A stretch of DNA of 64,000 nt from contig JAEZFP010000055.1 of assembly GCA_023417475.1 (NCBI GenBank), forward strand, positions 151,231 to 215,230, read 5' to 3'. Position 1 is the first letter of the stretch, and each line of letters opens with the position of its first letter. This DNA is from Bacillota bacterium. Lineage in GTDB: Bacteria; Bacillota; UBA4882; UBA8346. Below the pieces are notes generated by a model. The model worked only from the letters and a program-made list of their open reading frames with translations. It made no database searches and was not told the origin of the DNA. This document shows, in pieces, positions 9,280 through 18,853 of this stretch. The position numbers and the translations under genes are program-made.

Positions 9280-9317
9280 AATGAACCGATTATTTGCAAT
9301 TCTCCGAATTCGAAGTA

Positions 9318-9346
9318 TTGTTTTTATTAAATTCGACCGATATATA
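9318..9346 (+). promoter_or_regulatory. possible sigma-A promoter before flhA
   Basis: TTGTTT and TATATA are separated by 17 bases in the AT-rich 107-base gap between flhB and flhA. It could be an internal promoter of the flagellar operon. The -35 matches only partly, so this is weak. Confidence 0.25.
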
Positions 9347-9386
9347 ATTCAGGGTCACCGAAAATCATGGGTAAGGAGAGAACAGA

Positions 9387-11474
9387 TTGGCCCAAGCAAC
9401 TGAGCGTTCATCCGGTTTTTCATTAAGATCGTTGCAAAGCGGCGAAGCGGTCGTTGTCATAATTATCACGCTGGTTTTGACGATGTTCCTCATTCCATTG
9501 CCTTCGTGGATGCTTGACGTTTTTATCACCATCAACATTTGCACCGGTTTGGTTGTTTTGTTGCTCACAACTTATATCCGGAAAAGTCTCGAACTTTCGG
9601 CGTTTCCAACGCTGATTTTATTAACCACCTTATTTCGGTTGGGACTTAGCGTTTCCTCAACCCGGCTAATCTTATTACACGCCGAGGCGGGTAAGGTGAT
9701 TGAAGCATTTGGTAAAGTTGTCGCCGGGGATAATTATGTCGTCGGATTTGTCATGTTTATCATCTTAACCATCATTCAGTTTTTGGTTATCACCAAAGGG
9801 TCGGAGCGGGTATCGGAAGTTGCCGCCCGGTTCACCTTGGATGCCATGCCCGGGAAACAGATGAGTATTGATGCCGACTTAAATGCCGGATTAATTAACG
9901 AAACCGAAGCCCGGGCGCGCCGCCGCGAAATTGAACGCGAAGCCGATTTTTACGGCGCGATGGACGGTTCCAGTAAGTTTGTCAAGGGAGACGCCATCGC
10001 CGGCATTTTGATCATTGTGATCAACTTAATTGGCGGTTTTGTAATCGGCGCGCTCCAAAAAGGGTTTGATCCGCTCAAATCGTTACAAACTTATTCCCTG
10101 CTAACCATTGGTGACGGTTTGGTAACGCAAATCCCCGCGTTACTTTTATCGTCGGCGATGGGTATCTTGGTAACCCGTTCAGCTTCCGAGGACAACCTGG
10201 GAACCGATCTTTCCAGGCAACTCTTGGCTTATCCGAAAATCTTTTATTTTGTGGCGGGAGTGATCGGATTCTTCGGATTAATTCCCGGAATGCCGACGTT
10301 GGCCTTTTTTGTGATGGCTGGAATTATCGGATTTATCGGCTATCGCTTGCAAATAGCCCCGCCTCCGGAGATTGTGGAACAGGAACGATTGGCGGCAGAG
10401 GGTGAAGTGGCGGCCGAAGAAGTGAAAAAACCGGAGAATGTCAGTTCGTTGCTGCAGATTGATCCGATGGAACTGGAGATTGGTTACCGGTTAATCCCGT
10501 TGGTCGACCCGCAACAAGGGGGCGATCTGTTTGACCGGGTGACCATGATCCGGCGTCAAACAGCGCTTGAACTTGGGATGGTTTTGCCGCCGATTCGGAT
10601 CCGGGATAATATGCAATTAGCTCCCACTGCTTACCTGATCAAGATTAAAGGAGTCGATGTGGCCAAGGGAGAAATTATTCCTAATTATTTTATGGCGATG
10701 GACCCGGGAATTGTCGCCCAACCGATCGAGGGTATTGCCACCGTCGAGCCCGCTTTCGGATTGCCGGCGATTTGGATTAATGACAATCAGCGCGATGAGG
10801 CGGAAATTCTTGGTTACACGGTGGTTGATCCGCCTTCGGTGCTGGCCACTCACTTGACGGAGGTTATTAAATCTCATGCCTACGAGCTGCTGGGCCGACA
10901 GGAAGTTCAGTCGTTAATCAATAATATTAAAGAAGAGTACAATGTGGTCATCGGCGAATTGATTCCCGGATTGATGTCCATCGGTGAAGTTCAAAAGGTG
11001 TTAGTGAATTTATTAAAAGAGGGACTGCCCATCCGGAACCTGGTGACCATATTGGAAACCTTGGCTGATTACGCTCCCCTAACGAAAGATGTTGAAATGT
11101 TAACCGAATCCGTGCGTCAAGCCCTTAACCGTCAGATCACCAAAATGGTCCAAGGTGACGATGGGGTGATTCGCGTAATTACCCTAGATCCCAATTTGGA
11201 ACAGACGTTACTGAAGGTTCAAAATGACGCCAGGGACGGGGGCGGATTTACTATTGATCCACGGTTAATTCAGAAAATTTATGATAAATTAGGTTCTTTA
11301 ATTCAAGAAACCGTCAACTCCGGGGTACAGCCGGTGATTCTCTGTTCACCGGGCGTTCGTTTGACCTTCCGCAAACTTACCGAGCGGCTCTCGGCAAAAC
11401 TAATGATCTTATCGTATAATGAGATTAGCCCGGATGTAGAGGTTCATTCCATTGGGGTGGTGGTTGTTAACTGA
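9387..11474 (+). CDS. flhA: flagellar export gate protein FlhA
   Basis: A 695-residue export gate protein. About eight N-terminal membrane helices (residues 20-320) include the FHIPEP signature region, seen as RFTLDAMPGKQMSIDADLNA and the following GAMDGSSKFVKGDAIAG. A large cytoplasmic domain (about 340-695) docks chaperone-substrate complexes. The start is TTG 9387 after GTAAGGAGAG. The stop shares a base with the flhF start. Confidence 0.95.
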   Translation: MAQATERSSGFSLRSLQSGEAVVVIIITLVLTMFLIPLPSWMLDVFITINICTGLVVLLLTTYIRKSLELSAFPTLILLTTLFRLGLSVSSTRLILLHAEAGKVIEAFGKVVAGDNYVVGFVMFIILTIIQFLVITKGSERVSEVAARFTLDAMPGKQMSIDADLNAGLINETEARARRREIEREADFYGAMDGSSKFVKGDAIAGILIIVINLIGGFVIGALQKGFDPLKSLQTYSLLTIGDGLVTQIPALLLSSAMGILVTRSASEDNLGTDLSRQLLAYPKIFYFVAGVIGFFGLIPGMPTLAFFVMAGIIGFIGYRLQIAPPPEIVEQERLAAEGEVAAEEVKKPENVSSLLQIDPMELEIGYRLIPLVDPQQGGDLFDRVTMIRRQTALELGMVLPPIRIRDNMQLAPTAYLIKIKGVDVAKGEIIPNYFMAMDPGIVAQPIEGIATVEPAFGLPAIWINDNQRDEAEILGYTVVDPPSVLATHLTEVIKSHAYELLGRQEVQSLINNIKEEYNVVIGELIPGLMSIGEVQKVLVNLLKEGLPIRNLVTILETLADYAPLTKDVEMLTESVRQALNRQITKMVQGDDGVIRVITLDPNLEQTLLKVQNDARDGGGFTIDPRLIQKIYDKLGSLIQETVNSGVQPVILCSPGVRLTFRKLTERLSAKLMILSYNEISPDVEVHSIGVVVVN

Positions 11475-12802
11475 TGAAAGTCAAACGTTATGTGGCCGAT
11501 TCCATTCAAGAGGCGATCGCTCGTGTGAAACACGATTTGGGTCGTAATGCAATCATTTTACATACCAAACAGGTCAAAGAAGGCGGTTTTATGGGCTTAT
11601 TCGCCCAACGCCGTTTCGAAGTGATTGCCGCAGTCGACGAAAATATATCCAATCCACCTTCGGTATCCAACGACAGGAAAACCGGTGTCGCTCCGGTTGA
11701 GAGGCCGTTAGCGGCTTCAAAAACCGCCACTACGGCGCAACCGCTCCCGTCTCAGCCAGTCGCCGCGCTACGACCGACGCGACCGGCGCCGGCGCAAACC
11801 GATTCGTCGCTGCAATTTCGACCATTCCGGGTAGAAGGAAAAGAGCCATCTCATCTTGCCGGGTTGGTAAACGCACAACCGGAACCGGCTAAAGCGGAAA
11901 GCGCCGTGGCGACGGAACCGGTTTTGGAAAAATTACATCATGAAATCTCCGATCTAAAACGATTGATCATCCATTCGGCGGTAAACCCCGGTGACGCGGA
12001 GCGCAATTCGCTTTGGGGCAACGTCCGGAAACAGTTGAAAGAACTGGACCTGGAAGAAGAGGTTATCGATCATTTATTGGCGCAACTTCCGTCGCATATT
12101 ATGGAGGCCGCTTCCGCTTCGGAAAAAGTCGCGTTGGCCCGATGCGGACAAGTCTTGGTCAATTCGCTCCGTTTTGATGAGGGGATTTTATCCCACTCAG
12201 GCGATAAACCCCAAGTAGTCGCTTTTATCGGGCCGACCGGAGTTGGGAAAACGACGACCATTGCCAAGTTAGCGGCAAATTTCAGCCTTTATCACGAAAA
12301 AAAGGTGGGCCTGATAACCCTTGACACATTCCGGATTGCCGCAGTGGAACATTTAAAAACCTATGGCGATATTATTAATATCCCGGTGGAAGTTATCTAC
12401 ACCGAGGCCGATATTGACAAGGCGTTACAAAACCTGCAAGGGTGCGAACTGATCCTGGTGGATACGGCGGGGCGCAGTCCGTATAACAAGACAATGATTT
12501 TGGATTTGGACCGGTTTCTCTCCCATCCGGCAATCGCCCGGATTATGTTGGTAATTAGCGCTACGACCAAATATCAGGACATGTTAAATATCGCCGATTA
12601 TTTTTCAGAGATCCGCTATACCCATTTGATCTTCTCAAAGCTGGACGAGACCACTAACATTGGTCCCATTATCAGCTTGGCATGGAAAACCAAATCATCG
12701 TTAGCCTATCTTACAACCGGACAGAATGTTCCCGATGATATTGAAATTGCCAATCCAGCTCGCTTAATAGCTCATTTGTATAAGGGGAATATTTATGGTT
12801 GA
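11474..12802 (+). CDS. flhF: flagellar biosynthesis GTPase FlhF
   Basis: A 442-residue SRP-type GTPase that sets flagellar number and position. The N-terminal basic domain is followed by a variable Ala/Pro-rich linker (about residues 70-150) and the NG domain with the P-loop GPTGVGKTTTIAKLA, the DTFRIAAVEHLKTY motif and DTAGRSPYN. It starts within the flhA stop and overlaps flhG by 8 bases, matching the functional pairing of FlhF with its regulator FlhG. Confidence 0.95.
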   Translation: MKVKRYVADSIQEAIARVKHDLGRNAIILHTKQVKEGGFMGLFAQRRFEVIAAVDENISNPPSVSNDRKTGVAPVERPLAASKTATTAQPLPSQPVAALRPTRPAPAQTDSSLQFRPFRVEGKEPSHLAGLVNAQPEPAKAESAVATEPVLEKLHHEISDLKRLIIHSAVNPGDAERNSLWGNVRKQLKELDLEEEVIDHLLAQLPSHIMEAASASEKVALARCGQVLVNSLRFDEGILSHSGDKPQVVAFIGPTGVGKTTTIAKLAANFSLYHEKKVGLITLDTFRIAAVEHLKTYGDIINIPVEVIYTEADIDKALQNLQGCELILVDTAGRSPYNKTMILDLDRFLSHPAIARIMLVISATTKYQDMLNIADYFSEIRYTHLIFSKLDETTNIGPIISLAWKTKSSLAYLTTGQNVPDDIEIANPARLIAHLYKGNIYG

Positions 12803-13658
12803 CCAAGCCCAACGTTTACGAGAAATGGTTGATGGAACACGGCCGATTACCAAACGGCCGCGTGTAATCGCGATCACCAGCGGTAAGGGCGGCGTGGGGA
12901 AAACTTGTGTTGCCGTAAATTTAGGAATCACCCTATCAAGCCTTGGTCAAAAAGTGTTACTAGTCGACGCTGATCTTGGTTTAGCCAATGTCGATGTGAT
13001 GCTCGGGTTAATTCCCCGTTTTAATTTGGGGAGTATTTTGTTTGAAGGGAAACCGGCCCATGAAGTGATCACCGACGGCCCGCAAGGGTTGAAAATATTA
13101 GCCGGGGCGTCGGGCCTTGATAAATTGGCAAACCTGAGCGATACATATTTGGAACACTGCATGAAACATCTAAATGATATTGAGCATACTGCCGATATTA
13201 TGTTGATAGATACCGGCGCCGGAATTTCCAAGCAGGTTTTGAAGTTTGTGTTAGCTGCCAATGAAGTGATTATTGTCACAACACCGGAGCCTCCCGCGAT
13301 TACCGATGCGTACGGTATTATTAAAGTTGTCGCCAGCTCTGAACCGCAGACCCCGATCCGGGTGATTATCAACCGGGTTCAATCCCTAGACGAAGGAGAG
13401 TTGGTTTTAAAACGCTTAAGCACGGTTGCGGAACGTTTTTTGGGGATCAAACTTTTAAAGTTGGGATTTATCCCGGACGATGCGATCGTAGTGAAAGGGG
13501 TTAAGGAGCAATCCCCGTTTGTCATCAATAATCCCCAAGCGCCGACAGCGCTATATCTACAGCAGATTGCCAAAAATTTACTGAACTATGAGACTAATTT
13601 TCAACCGTTAACCGGTTCGAAAAGTTTCTTTGAACGGTTTTTAAAATACCTCCGCTAA
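12795..13658 (+). CDS. flhG: flagellum site-determining protein FlhG (MinD-like)
   Basis: A 287-residue MinD/ParA-family ATPase. The deviant Walker A motif TSGKGGVGKTCVAVNLG and the switch segment LLVDADLGLANVDVML are clear. In the family it stimulates FlhF GTP hydrolysis and limits flagellar number. It overlaps flhF. The C-terminal region SFFERFLKYLR could be the short amphipathic membrane-targeting helix seen in MinD-like proteins. Confidence 0.92.
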   Translation: MVDQAQRLREMVDGTRPITKRPRVIAITSGKGGVGKTCVAVNLGITLSSLGQKVLLVDADLGLANVDVMLGLIPRFNLGSILFEGKPAHEVITDGPQGLKILAGASGLDKLANLSDTYLEHCMKHLNDIEHTADIMLIDTGAGISKQVLKFVLAANEVIIVTTPEPPAITDAYGIIKVVASSEPQTPIRVIINRVQSLDEGELVLKRLSTVAERFLGIKLLKLGFIPDDAIVVKGVKEQSPFVINNPQAPTALYLQQIAKNLLNYETNFQPLTGSKSFFERFLKYLR

Positions 13659-13751
13659 TCGGGTGGGTCGCCAGGAGCGGTTTATCGTAAAAGTTCTGTC
13701 GCTTAGATAGGGCATCGGCCCAAAAGCTATTTTTTAGGCAGGGATAGTCGG

Positions 13752-14423
13752 ATGGATTTTCGGATCGGCGATCAAATTGAAATCATCATGGCGGGTGCTT
13801 CGCGTCAGCCGTTTTCCAGCAAAATTATCGGCGTAGTCAACCAGTCAATTTATATTATGGCGCCGACGCAAGGGCAAGAACCGTTGGCTGTCGGTACGAC
13901 AGTTCAAATTGGAGTCAGTAAGAAAGGCGATGCCTTGTATGAGTGCGTCACCAAAATTGTCGAGATCGAAAACGGCGCCAACTTTGGGTTGCCTGAAGTT
14001 TTAAATATATTGCGAATCGAAATACCGGCCTCTTTTTTTCGAAACCAACGTCGCTCCTATGTTCGGGTTGATGTGAGGATTCCGGTGGAAATTTTATATT
14101 TTATGCGGGACGGGTACCCGGTGACCGCCTATACGGTCAGTACCGTCAACTTAAGCGCCGGAGGAGTGCGGTTGGAGACACCCGGCGGGTATCCTGCCGG
14201 ATCAAAGTTGCGACTGGCGCTCCGCTTGCCGCAAAATCCGGAAATAGAGGAAGTAATGGTCACCGCGGAGGTTGTCCGGAGCGAGCCGGTAAACCTTGAC
14301 GACGAAAATATTCTTATGTACGAAACAGCGCTGCGTTTTGTCAAAATCCCGCAAATTTACATGAAGAAGATTTTGAAATTTGTCTATAAACAGCAGGAAT
14401 TACTAGCAAAAAGTCTAATTTAA
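13752..14423 (+). CDS. PilZ-domain flagellar brake protein (YcgR/MotI-like)
   Basis: A 223-residue protein with an N-terminal YcgR_2/PilZN-type barrel (residues 1-95) and a C-terminal PilZ domain. Both parts of the cyclic-di-GMP site are present: the RxxxR motif in NQRRSYVRVDV and the NxSxxG motif in NLSAGGVRLE. Proteins of this kind slow or stop the motor when cyclic-di-GMP rises. It lies exactly where Bacillus has cheB, between flhG and cheA, and no cheB is in the window. ATG follows GGCAGGGATAGTCGG. Confidence 0.85.
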   Translation: MDFRIGDQIEIIMAGASRQPFSSKIIGVVNQSIYIMAPTQGQEPLAVGTTVQIGVSKKGDALYECVTKIVEIENGANFGLPEVLNILRIEIPASFFRNQRRSYVRVDVRIPVEILYFMRDGYPVTAYTVSTVNLSAGGVRLETPGGYPAGSKLRLALRLPQNPEIEEVMVTAEVVRSEPVNLDDENILMYETALRFVKIPQIYMKKILKFVYKQQELLAKSLI

Positions 14424-14440
14424 CCTTTGGAGGTGGAATG

Positions 14441-16384
14441 ATGGAGATATCCCAATATTTGAGTGTTTTCATGGATGAATGTCAAGAGCATCTCCTCACC
14501 CTAAACCAATCCCTGCTGGAATTGGAACACAATCCAGATAGTTCGGGAATTCTTGACAAAATATTCAGGGCCGCCCATACGTTGAAGGGCGCTTCCGCAA
14601 CCATGGGTTTTAATAAAATGGCTGATTTGACCCATGCCATGGAGGATGTTTTAAGTAAATTACGAGCCAAGGACCTTTCGGTTACAGCGGAGATTATGAA
14701 TACATTGTTTGAAGCAGTCGACCTGCTTGAAACGTTAACCAACAAAATCGGCGAGGGGAAAGAGGAAGACATTGAAATCGGTAGCGTAGTCCAGGAACTA
14801 CGTCACTTTGTCACAGCCGAAACCGTTCCGGCCAAAGGCGACCGCAGACAGAAATTGCAACTGCGGTATTTAGAGACGGAACGCGAGCAGATGCAAGCTG
14901 CGGTTGACCAAGGCGCGAAAATATATCATGTCGATGTAACCTTAGCCGAAGATTGTCTTCTGAAAGGCGCCCGCGTTTTTATGGTTTTGCGGGAGATCGA
15001 GAAGAAAGGGACGATCATCCGGAGTATTCCCACAATAAAAGATCTGGAAGATGAGAACTTTGACCTTCGCTTTATAATTGGAATCATCTCCTCCGCCACG
15101 GCTGAAGAAATACATAAAGTCGTATATAACATATCCGATGTATCAAAAGTTGTCGTCGAAACGGTGCAACTTGACCAACTTCAAATGGAGAAACGGGCGC
15201 AGGACGTTACTGATCACGATAAGACCAAAGTCAGTAGCAATCCAACGGTCCGGGTCGAGATCAAAAAATTGGACGATCTCATGAATTTGGTGGCGGAATT
15301 GGTGATCAGCCGTTCACGGTTGGAATCGTTAGGTTCTTCCATTCGCTCAAAAGATCTGGATGAAGTGGTTGAACAAGTCGGTCGATTGACTTTGGATCTC
15401 CGGGATAGTGTTTTAAAGGCGCGGATGGTCCCGGTTGAAACCGTCTTTTCCAGGTTTCCCCGCTTGGTTCGGGATGTTTCCAAAGAATTGGGCAAACAGA
15501 TTGAGTTGGAAATATACGGCGGCGAAACCGAGCTGGACCGGACGGTGATTGATGAGATCGGAGACCCGTTGGTCCATATTATCCGTAATGCCATCGATCA
15601 TGGTATCGAAGGTATCGAGGACCGGCTCAAAGCCAACAAACCCGAGCAGGGCAAGATTACCCTCAATGCCTATCAAGAAGGGAATAACGTTGTAATTACC
15701 GTTTCTGATGACGGACGGGGTTTTGATGCGCAAAAGGTCCGCGAGAAAGCGGTCCGGCTTGGCTTGGTCGCGCCGGAGGTGGCGGCGGAGCTTTCCGACG
15801 AGCAAATCTTTGATTTTACATTTTTACCCGGTTTTTCAACTGCGGAAAAAGTAACCGACCTTTCGGGCCGCGGGGTAGGAATGGATGTCGTCAAAACCAA
15901 AGTGGACTCGCTGGGCGGTTTGGTTCATATCGAATCGACCCTGGGCGAAGGTTCGAAGTTAGTGATTCGTCTCCCGTTGACATTGGCGATCATTCAAACG
16001 TTAATGGTTCAGTTGGGCAAAGATGTCTATGCCATTCCTTCAAGCTATATTGAACAAATTACCAGTTTAAATCAAGAGGATATCAAACGAATTCGCAAAC
16101 AGGAAGTGTTTATGCTGCGGGGCGAGGTTGTCCCGTTAATTCGTCTCCAGGATATTCTCGATATTCCCGATGCCAAAAACAATTATTTCAATGAGTTGGA
16201 TGTCGTGGTGTTACGCGTTGGCGAACGACTGATCGGGTGCGTGGTTGATGCTTTGCTGCGTCAGCAAGATGTGGTGATTAAATCCCTCGGCGGCTTCCTC
16301 GGCACAATTAAAGGGATCGCGGGGGCAACCATTTTGGGAGATGGCCGAGTCGCTTTGATATTGGATATTCGGTCCGTGGCTTAA
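14441..16384 (+). CDS. cheA: chemotaxis histidine kinase CheA
   Basis: A 647-residue kinase. Domains in order: Hpt with the phosphorylated histidine in RAAHTLKGASATMG (about His46), a CheY-binding P2-like linker (about 150-250), the dimerisation helices (about 265-330), the ATPase with the N box IIRNAIDHGIE and the G boxes VSDDGRGFD and GRGVGMDVV, and a C-terminal CheW-like domain. Two adjacent ATGs (14438, 14441) are possible; the second is spaced seven bases from GGAGG. It phosphorylates CheY. Confidence 0.95.
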   Translation: MEISQYLSVFMDECQEHLLTLNQSLLELEHNPDSSGILDKIFRAAHTLKGASATMGFNKMADLTHAMEDVLSKLRAKDLSVTAEIMNTLFEAVDLLETLTNKIGEGKEEDIEIGSVVQELRHFVTAETVPAKGDRRQKLQLRYLETEREQMQAAVDQGAKIYHVDVTLAEDCLLKGARVFMVLREIEKKGTIIRSIPTIKDLEDENFDLRFIIGIISSATAEEIHKVVYNISDVSKVVVETVQLDQLQMEKRAQDVTDHDKTKVSSNPTVRVEIKKLDDLMNLVAELVISRSRLESLGSSIRSKDLDEVVEQVGRLTLDLRDSVLKARMVPVETVFSRFPRLVRDVSKELGKQIELEIYGGETELDRTVIDEIGDPLVHIIRNAIDHGIEGIEDRLKANKPEQGKITLNAYQEGNNVVITVSDDGRGFDAQKVREKAVRLGLVAPEVAAELSDEQIFDFTFLPGFSTAEKVTDLSGRGVGMDVVKTKVDSLGGLVHIESTLGEGSKLVIRLPLTLAIIQTLMVQLGKDVYAIPSSYIEQITSLNQEDIKRIRKQEVFMLRGEVVPLIRLQDILDIPDAKNNYFNELDVVVLRVGERLIGCVVDALLRQQDVVIKSLGGFLGTIKGIAGATILGDGRVALILDIRSVA

Positions 16385-16405
16385 TTTTAGAGAGGAGGGA
16401 AAAGG

Positions 16406-16900
16406 ATGAGAGGAAAGCTGGAAGTTCGTGAAGAAACAAAACAACTCGTAATCTTTAAACTGGGAGATGAAGAGTTCGGAGTGGATATTCTCCAAGTTCG
16501 TGAAATTGAAAAACTGGATCAACCGGTCACCCGGGTTCCCAAAGCGCCGACTTTTGTGGAGGGAGTTATTAACCTCCGCGGGGAAGTGGTTCCCATTGTT
16601 GACCTTCGGAAGCGTTTTGGATTAATGGTCCATGACATCAGTAATGAATCCCGGGTTATTATTGTGGATCTCAATGAAAATATGGTTGGCATGGTCGTGG
16701 ATTCGGTTGTCGAAGTCTTACGGGTACCGGTTTCCGCCATCGAAGCGGCGCCTTCGATCACCAAAGGGGTCGAAGCTTACTTTTTAACCGGTGTGGCCAA
16801 GATGAACGATCGGTTGATTATTTTACTCAACTTGGAACGCGCCCTCTCTGCTGAAGAAACCAAGGAGTTAAACGCGCTAGCGACGGAGGCGAATCAATGA
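16406..16900 (+). CDS. cheW: chemotaxis coupling protein CheW
   Basis: A 164-residue single CheW domain linking chemoreceptors to CheA. Typical segments are FKLGDEEFGVDILQVREIEK and VINLRGEVVPIVDLRKRF. The start follows GAGGAGGGAAAAGG. Its end overlaps the cheC start by four bases (ATGA). Confidence 0.95.
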   Translation: MRGKLEVREETKQLVIFKLGDEEFGVDILQVREIEKLDQPVTRVPKAPTFVEGVINLRGEVVPIVDLRKRFGLMVHDISNESRVIIVDLNENMVGMVVDSVVEVLRVPVSAIEAAPSITKGVEAYFLTGVAKMNDRLIILLNLERALSAEETKELNALATEANQ

Positions 16901-17523
16901 TCAGGTTTGAGGATCTAAGTCATTTCCAATTGGATGTTTTAAAAGAGGTGGGAAATATCGGAGCCGGCCACGCCGCTACCGCCTTATCGCAGATCCTCCT
17001 TGAAAAAGTGGAAATGACTGTTCCGCATGTTTCATTGATCCCTTTAAATCAGGTCGACCAGGTGATGGGTGGTCCTGAACAAGTTGTTGTCGGCATCTAT
17101 ATGCGGGTTTTTGGAGATGCTCCCGGGAAGATCGTTTTATTGTTTTCGGAAACTGAAGCGTTTTCCTTAGCCGAATTGGTGATAAGAAATAACTTAGGTC
17201 CGCAGGCGGAAATTGATTTTCGGGAATCCGCCTTGAAAGAGATCGCAAACATCATGACCGGCGCTTATTTATATGCTCTGACCCGGTTGACCGGTTTTAA
17301 TTTGTTGCCTTCCGTTCCGGCGTTAGCCAACGATATGGTTGGCGCCATAATCAACACCGCGCTGCTTGATCTGGGGGCAGTTGGCGATTATGCTTTGTTA
17401 ATCGAGACCCAATTCAGTTTAATATCCCGTAAGATTAACGGTCATTTTTTCTTAATTCCGGATCCCGGCGCACTTGAAATGATACTTAACTCACTCGGGG
17501 TTGGAAACGAATGGAAGAAATAA
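16897..17523 (+). CDS. cheC: CheY-P phosphatase CheC
   Basis: A 208-residue CheC with two active-site helices, KEVGNIGAGHAATALSQIL and ESALKEIANIMTGAYL, each carrying the E..N pair that removes phosphate from CheY. The family works with CheD, whose gene overlaps it by 13 bases. Translational coupling to cheW and cheD is evident from both overlaps. Confidence 0.93.
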   Translation: MIRFEDLSHFQLDVLKEVGNIGAGHAATALSQILLEKVEMTVPHVSLIPLNQVDQVMGGPEQVVVGIYMRVFGDAPGKIVLLFSETEAFSLAELVIRNNLGPQAEIDFRESALKEIANIMTGAYLYALTRLTGFNLLPSVPALANDMVGAIINTALLDLGAVGDYALLIETQFSLISRKINGHFFLIPDPGALEMILNSLGVGNEWKK

Positions 17524-17993
17524 TTAGAATCGGTATGGCGGAATGGGTGGTATCCAAACCGCCGATCAAATTGTCAACTTTAGGATTAGGTTCTTGTGTT
17601 GGTTTTACTGTTTATGACCCCCTGACTAAAATCGGCGGAATGATTCACATCATGTTGCCGTCAAGTTCATTGACGGCTCGACTTGATACGCCGGCAAAGT
17701 TTGCCGATACGGGTTTGCCTTTATTGATTCAAAAAATGGAACAAACGGGCGCTTCAAGAATTCATATGGTTGCCAAAATGGTTGGCGGCGCCGAAATGTT
17801 TAAGATTGATTCGCAAGACGAACGATTGCGGATCGGGGCCCGGAATATTGAGGCCGTCGAAGAAATGAGCCGCAATCTGGGGATAAGGATTATTGCCCGA
17901 AGTGTGGGCGGCAACACTGGAAAAAGCATTACCTTGAATCTGGAAGATGGTAGCCTTCAAATTCGAATGATTAGCGGAGTTATTGTTTTATAG
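17511..17993 (+). CDS. cheD: chemoreceptor glutamine deamidase CheD
   Basis: A 160-residue enzyme that deamidates receptor glutamines and binds CheC. The catalytic Cys29 in LGLGSCVGFTVYD and His46 in GGMIHIMLP are present. Normal length. It is the last che gene before fliA, the same order as in Bacillus (cheC-cheD-sigD). Confidence 0.93.
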   Translation: MEEIIRIGMAEWVVSKPPIKLSTLGLGSCVGFTVYDPLTKIGGMIHIMLPSSSLTARLDTPAKFADTGLPLLIQKMEQTGASRIHMVAKMVGGAEMFKIDSQDERLRIGARNIEAVEEMSRNLGIRIIARSVGGNTGKSITLNLEDGSLQIRMISGVIVL

Positions 17994-18057
17994 CACCATG
18001 GAAGAATGAACGGCCAACGGATGGTAAGGAGATAAAAGCAGTAAGGGGAGGGTAGCG

Positions 18058-18852
18058 ATGTCATTGGACAAGACTGCTCAGAATGAGGAGAATTTATGGC
18101 ATGATTATCTGCTGTCAAAGTCTCCGGTTACCAGAGAATCAATTATCTTAAAATACGCGCCGCTGGTGAAATATGTCGCGGGGCGAGTTGCGATTGGCTT
18201 ACCATCGAATGTTGAATTTGATGACCTTGTGAGTTTTGGCGTTTTTGGTTTAATGGATGCTATCGAAAAATACGACCCTTCGCGTGGGATCAAATTCGAA
18301 ACCTATGCGATCGCCCGGATTCGCGGTTCAATTTTGGACGGATTGCGTAGTAATGACTGGGTGCCTCGTTCAGTCCGGCAAAAAGCCCGTGAATTGGAGC
18401 GAACCTGTTCCGATCTGGAAAACCGTTTGGGCCGCTCGGCGACTGATCAGGAGATCAGCGAAGCGATGAATTTGAATATTCATGAATTTTACGATTTGTT
18501 ATCGGAAGTTAGCAGTACAACTTTGGGTTCACTCGATGAACTTTGGATGGTTCATTCCAATGATGAAGATTCGGTCCGGGTATTAGACTTAGTTCGCAAT
18601 AATGAAAGTGAAGATCCGCTTCATCAAGTCGAAATTGAGGAAGTGAAAACCACGCTGTCAACGGCGATCGATTGTTTGCCGGAGCGCGAACGGATGGTTA
18701 TTTCACTTTATTATTATGAAGGCCTAACTTTGAAGGAAATTGGAGAGATTATGGAAATTTCCGAATCTCGCGTTTCACAGATACATACCAAAGCAATCTT
18801 TCGATTGCGGGGACGTTTAAATCGTTGGCGAAAATCGTTTACGGAGTCATAA
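18058..18852 (+). CDS. fliA: RNA polymerase sigma-28 factor FliA/SigD
   Basis: A 264-residue sigma factor for late flagellar and chemotaxis genes. Region 2 contains GVFGLMDAIEKYDPSRGIKF and YAIARIRGSILDGLR; region 4 contains LPERERMVISLYYYEGLTLK followed by the helix-turn-helix ESRVSQIHTKAIFRLR. The motif DWVPRSVRQKARELE is specific to the FliA group. ATG follows AGGGGAGGGTAGCG. I found no convincing sigma-28 promoter inside the window. Confidence 0.95.
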   Translation: MSLDKTAQNEENLWHDYLLSKSPVTRESIILKYAPLVKYVAGRVAIGLPSNVEFDDLVSFGVFGLMDAIEKYDPSRGIKFETYAIARIRGSILDGLRSNDWVPRSVRQKARELERTCSDLENRLGRSATDQEISEAMNLNIHEFYDLLSEVSSTTLGSLDELWMVHSNDEDSVRVLDLVRNNESEDPLHQVEIEEVKTTLSTAIDCLPERERMVISLYYYEGLTLKEIGEIMEISESRVSQIHTKAIFRLRGRLNRWRKSFTES

Positions 18853-18853
18853 A

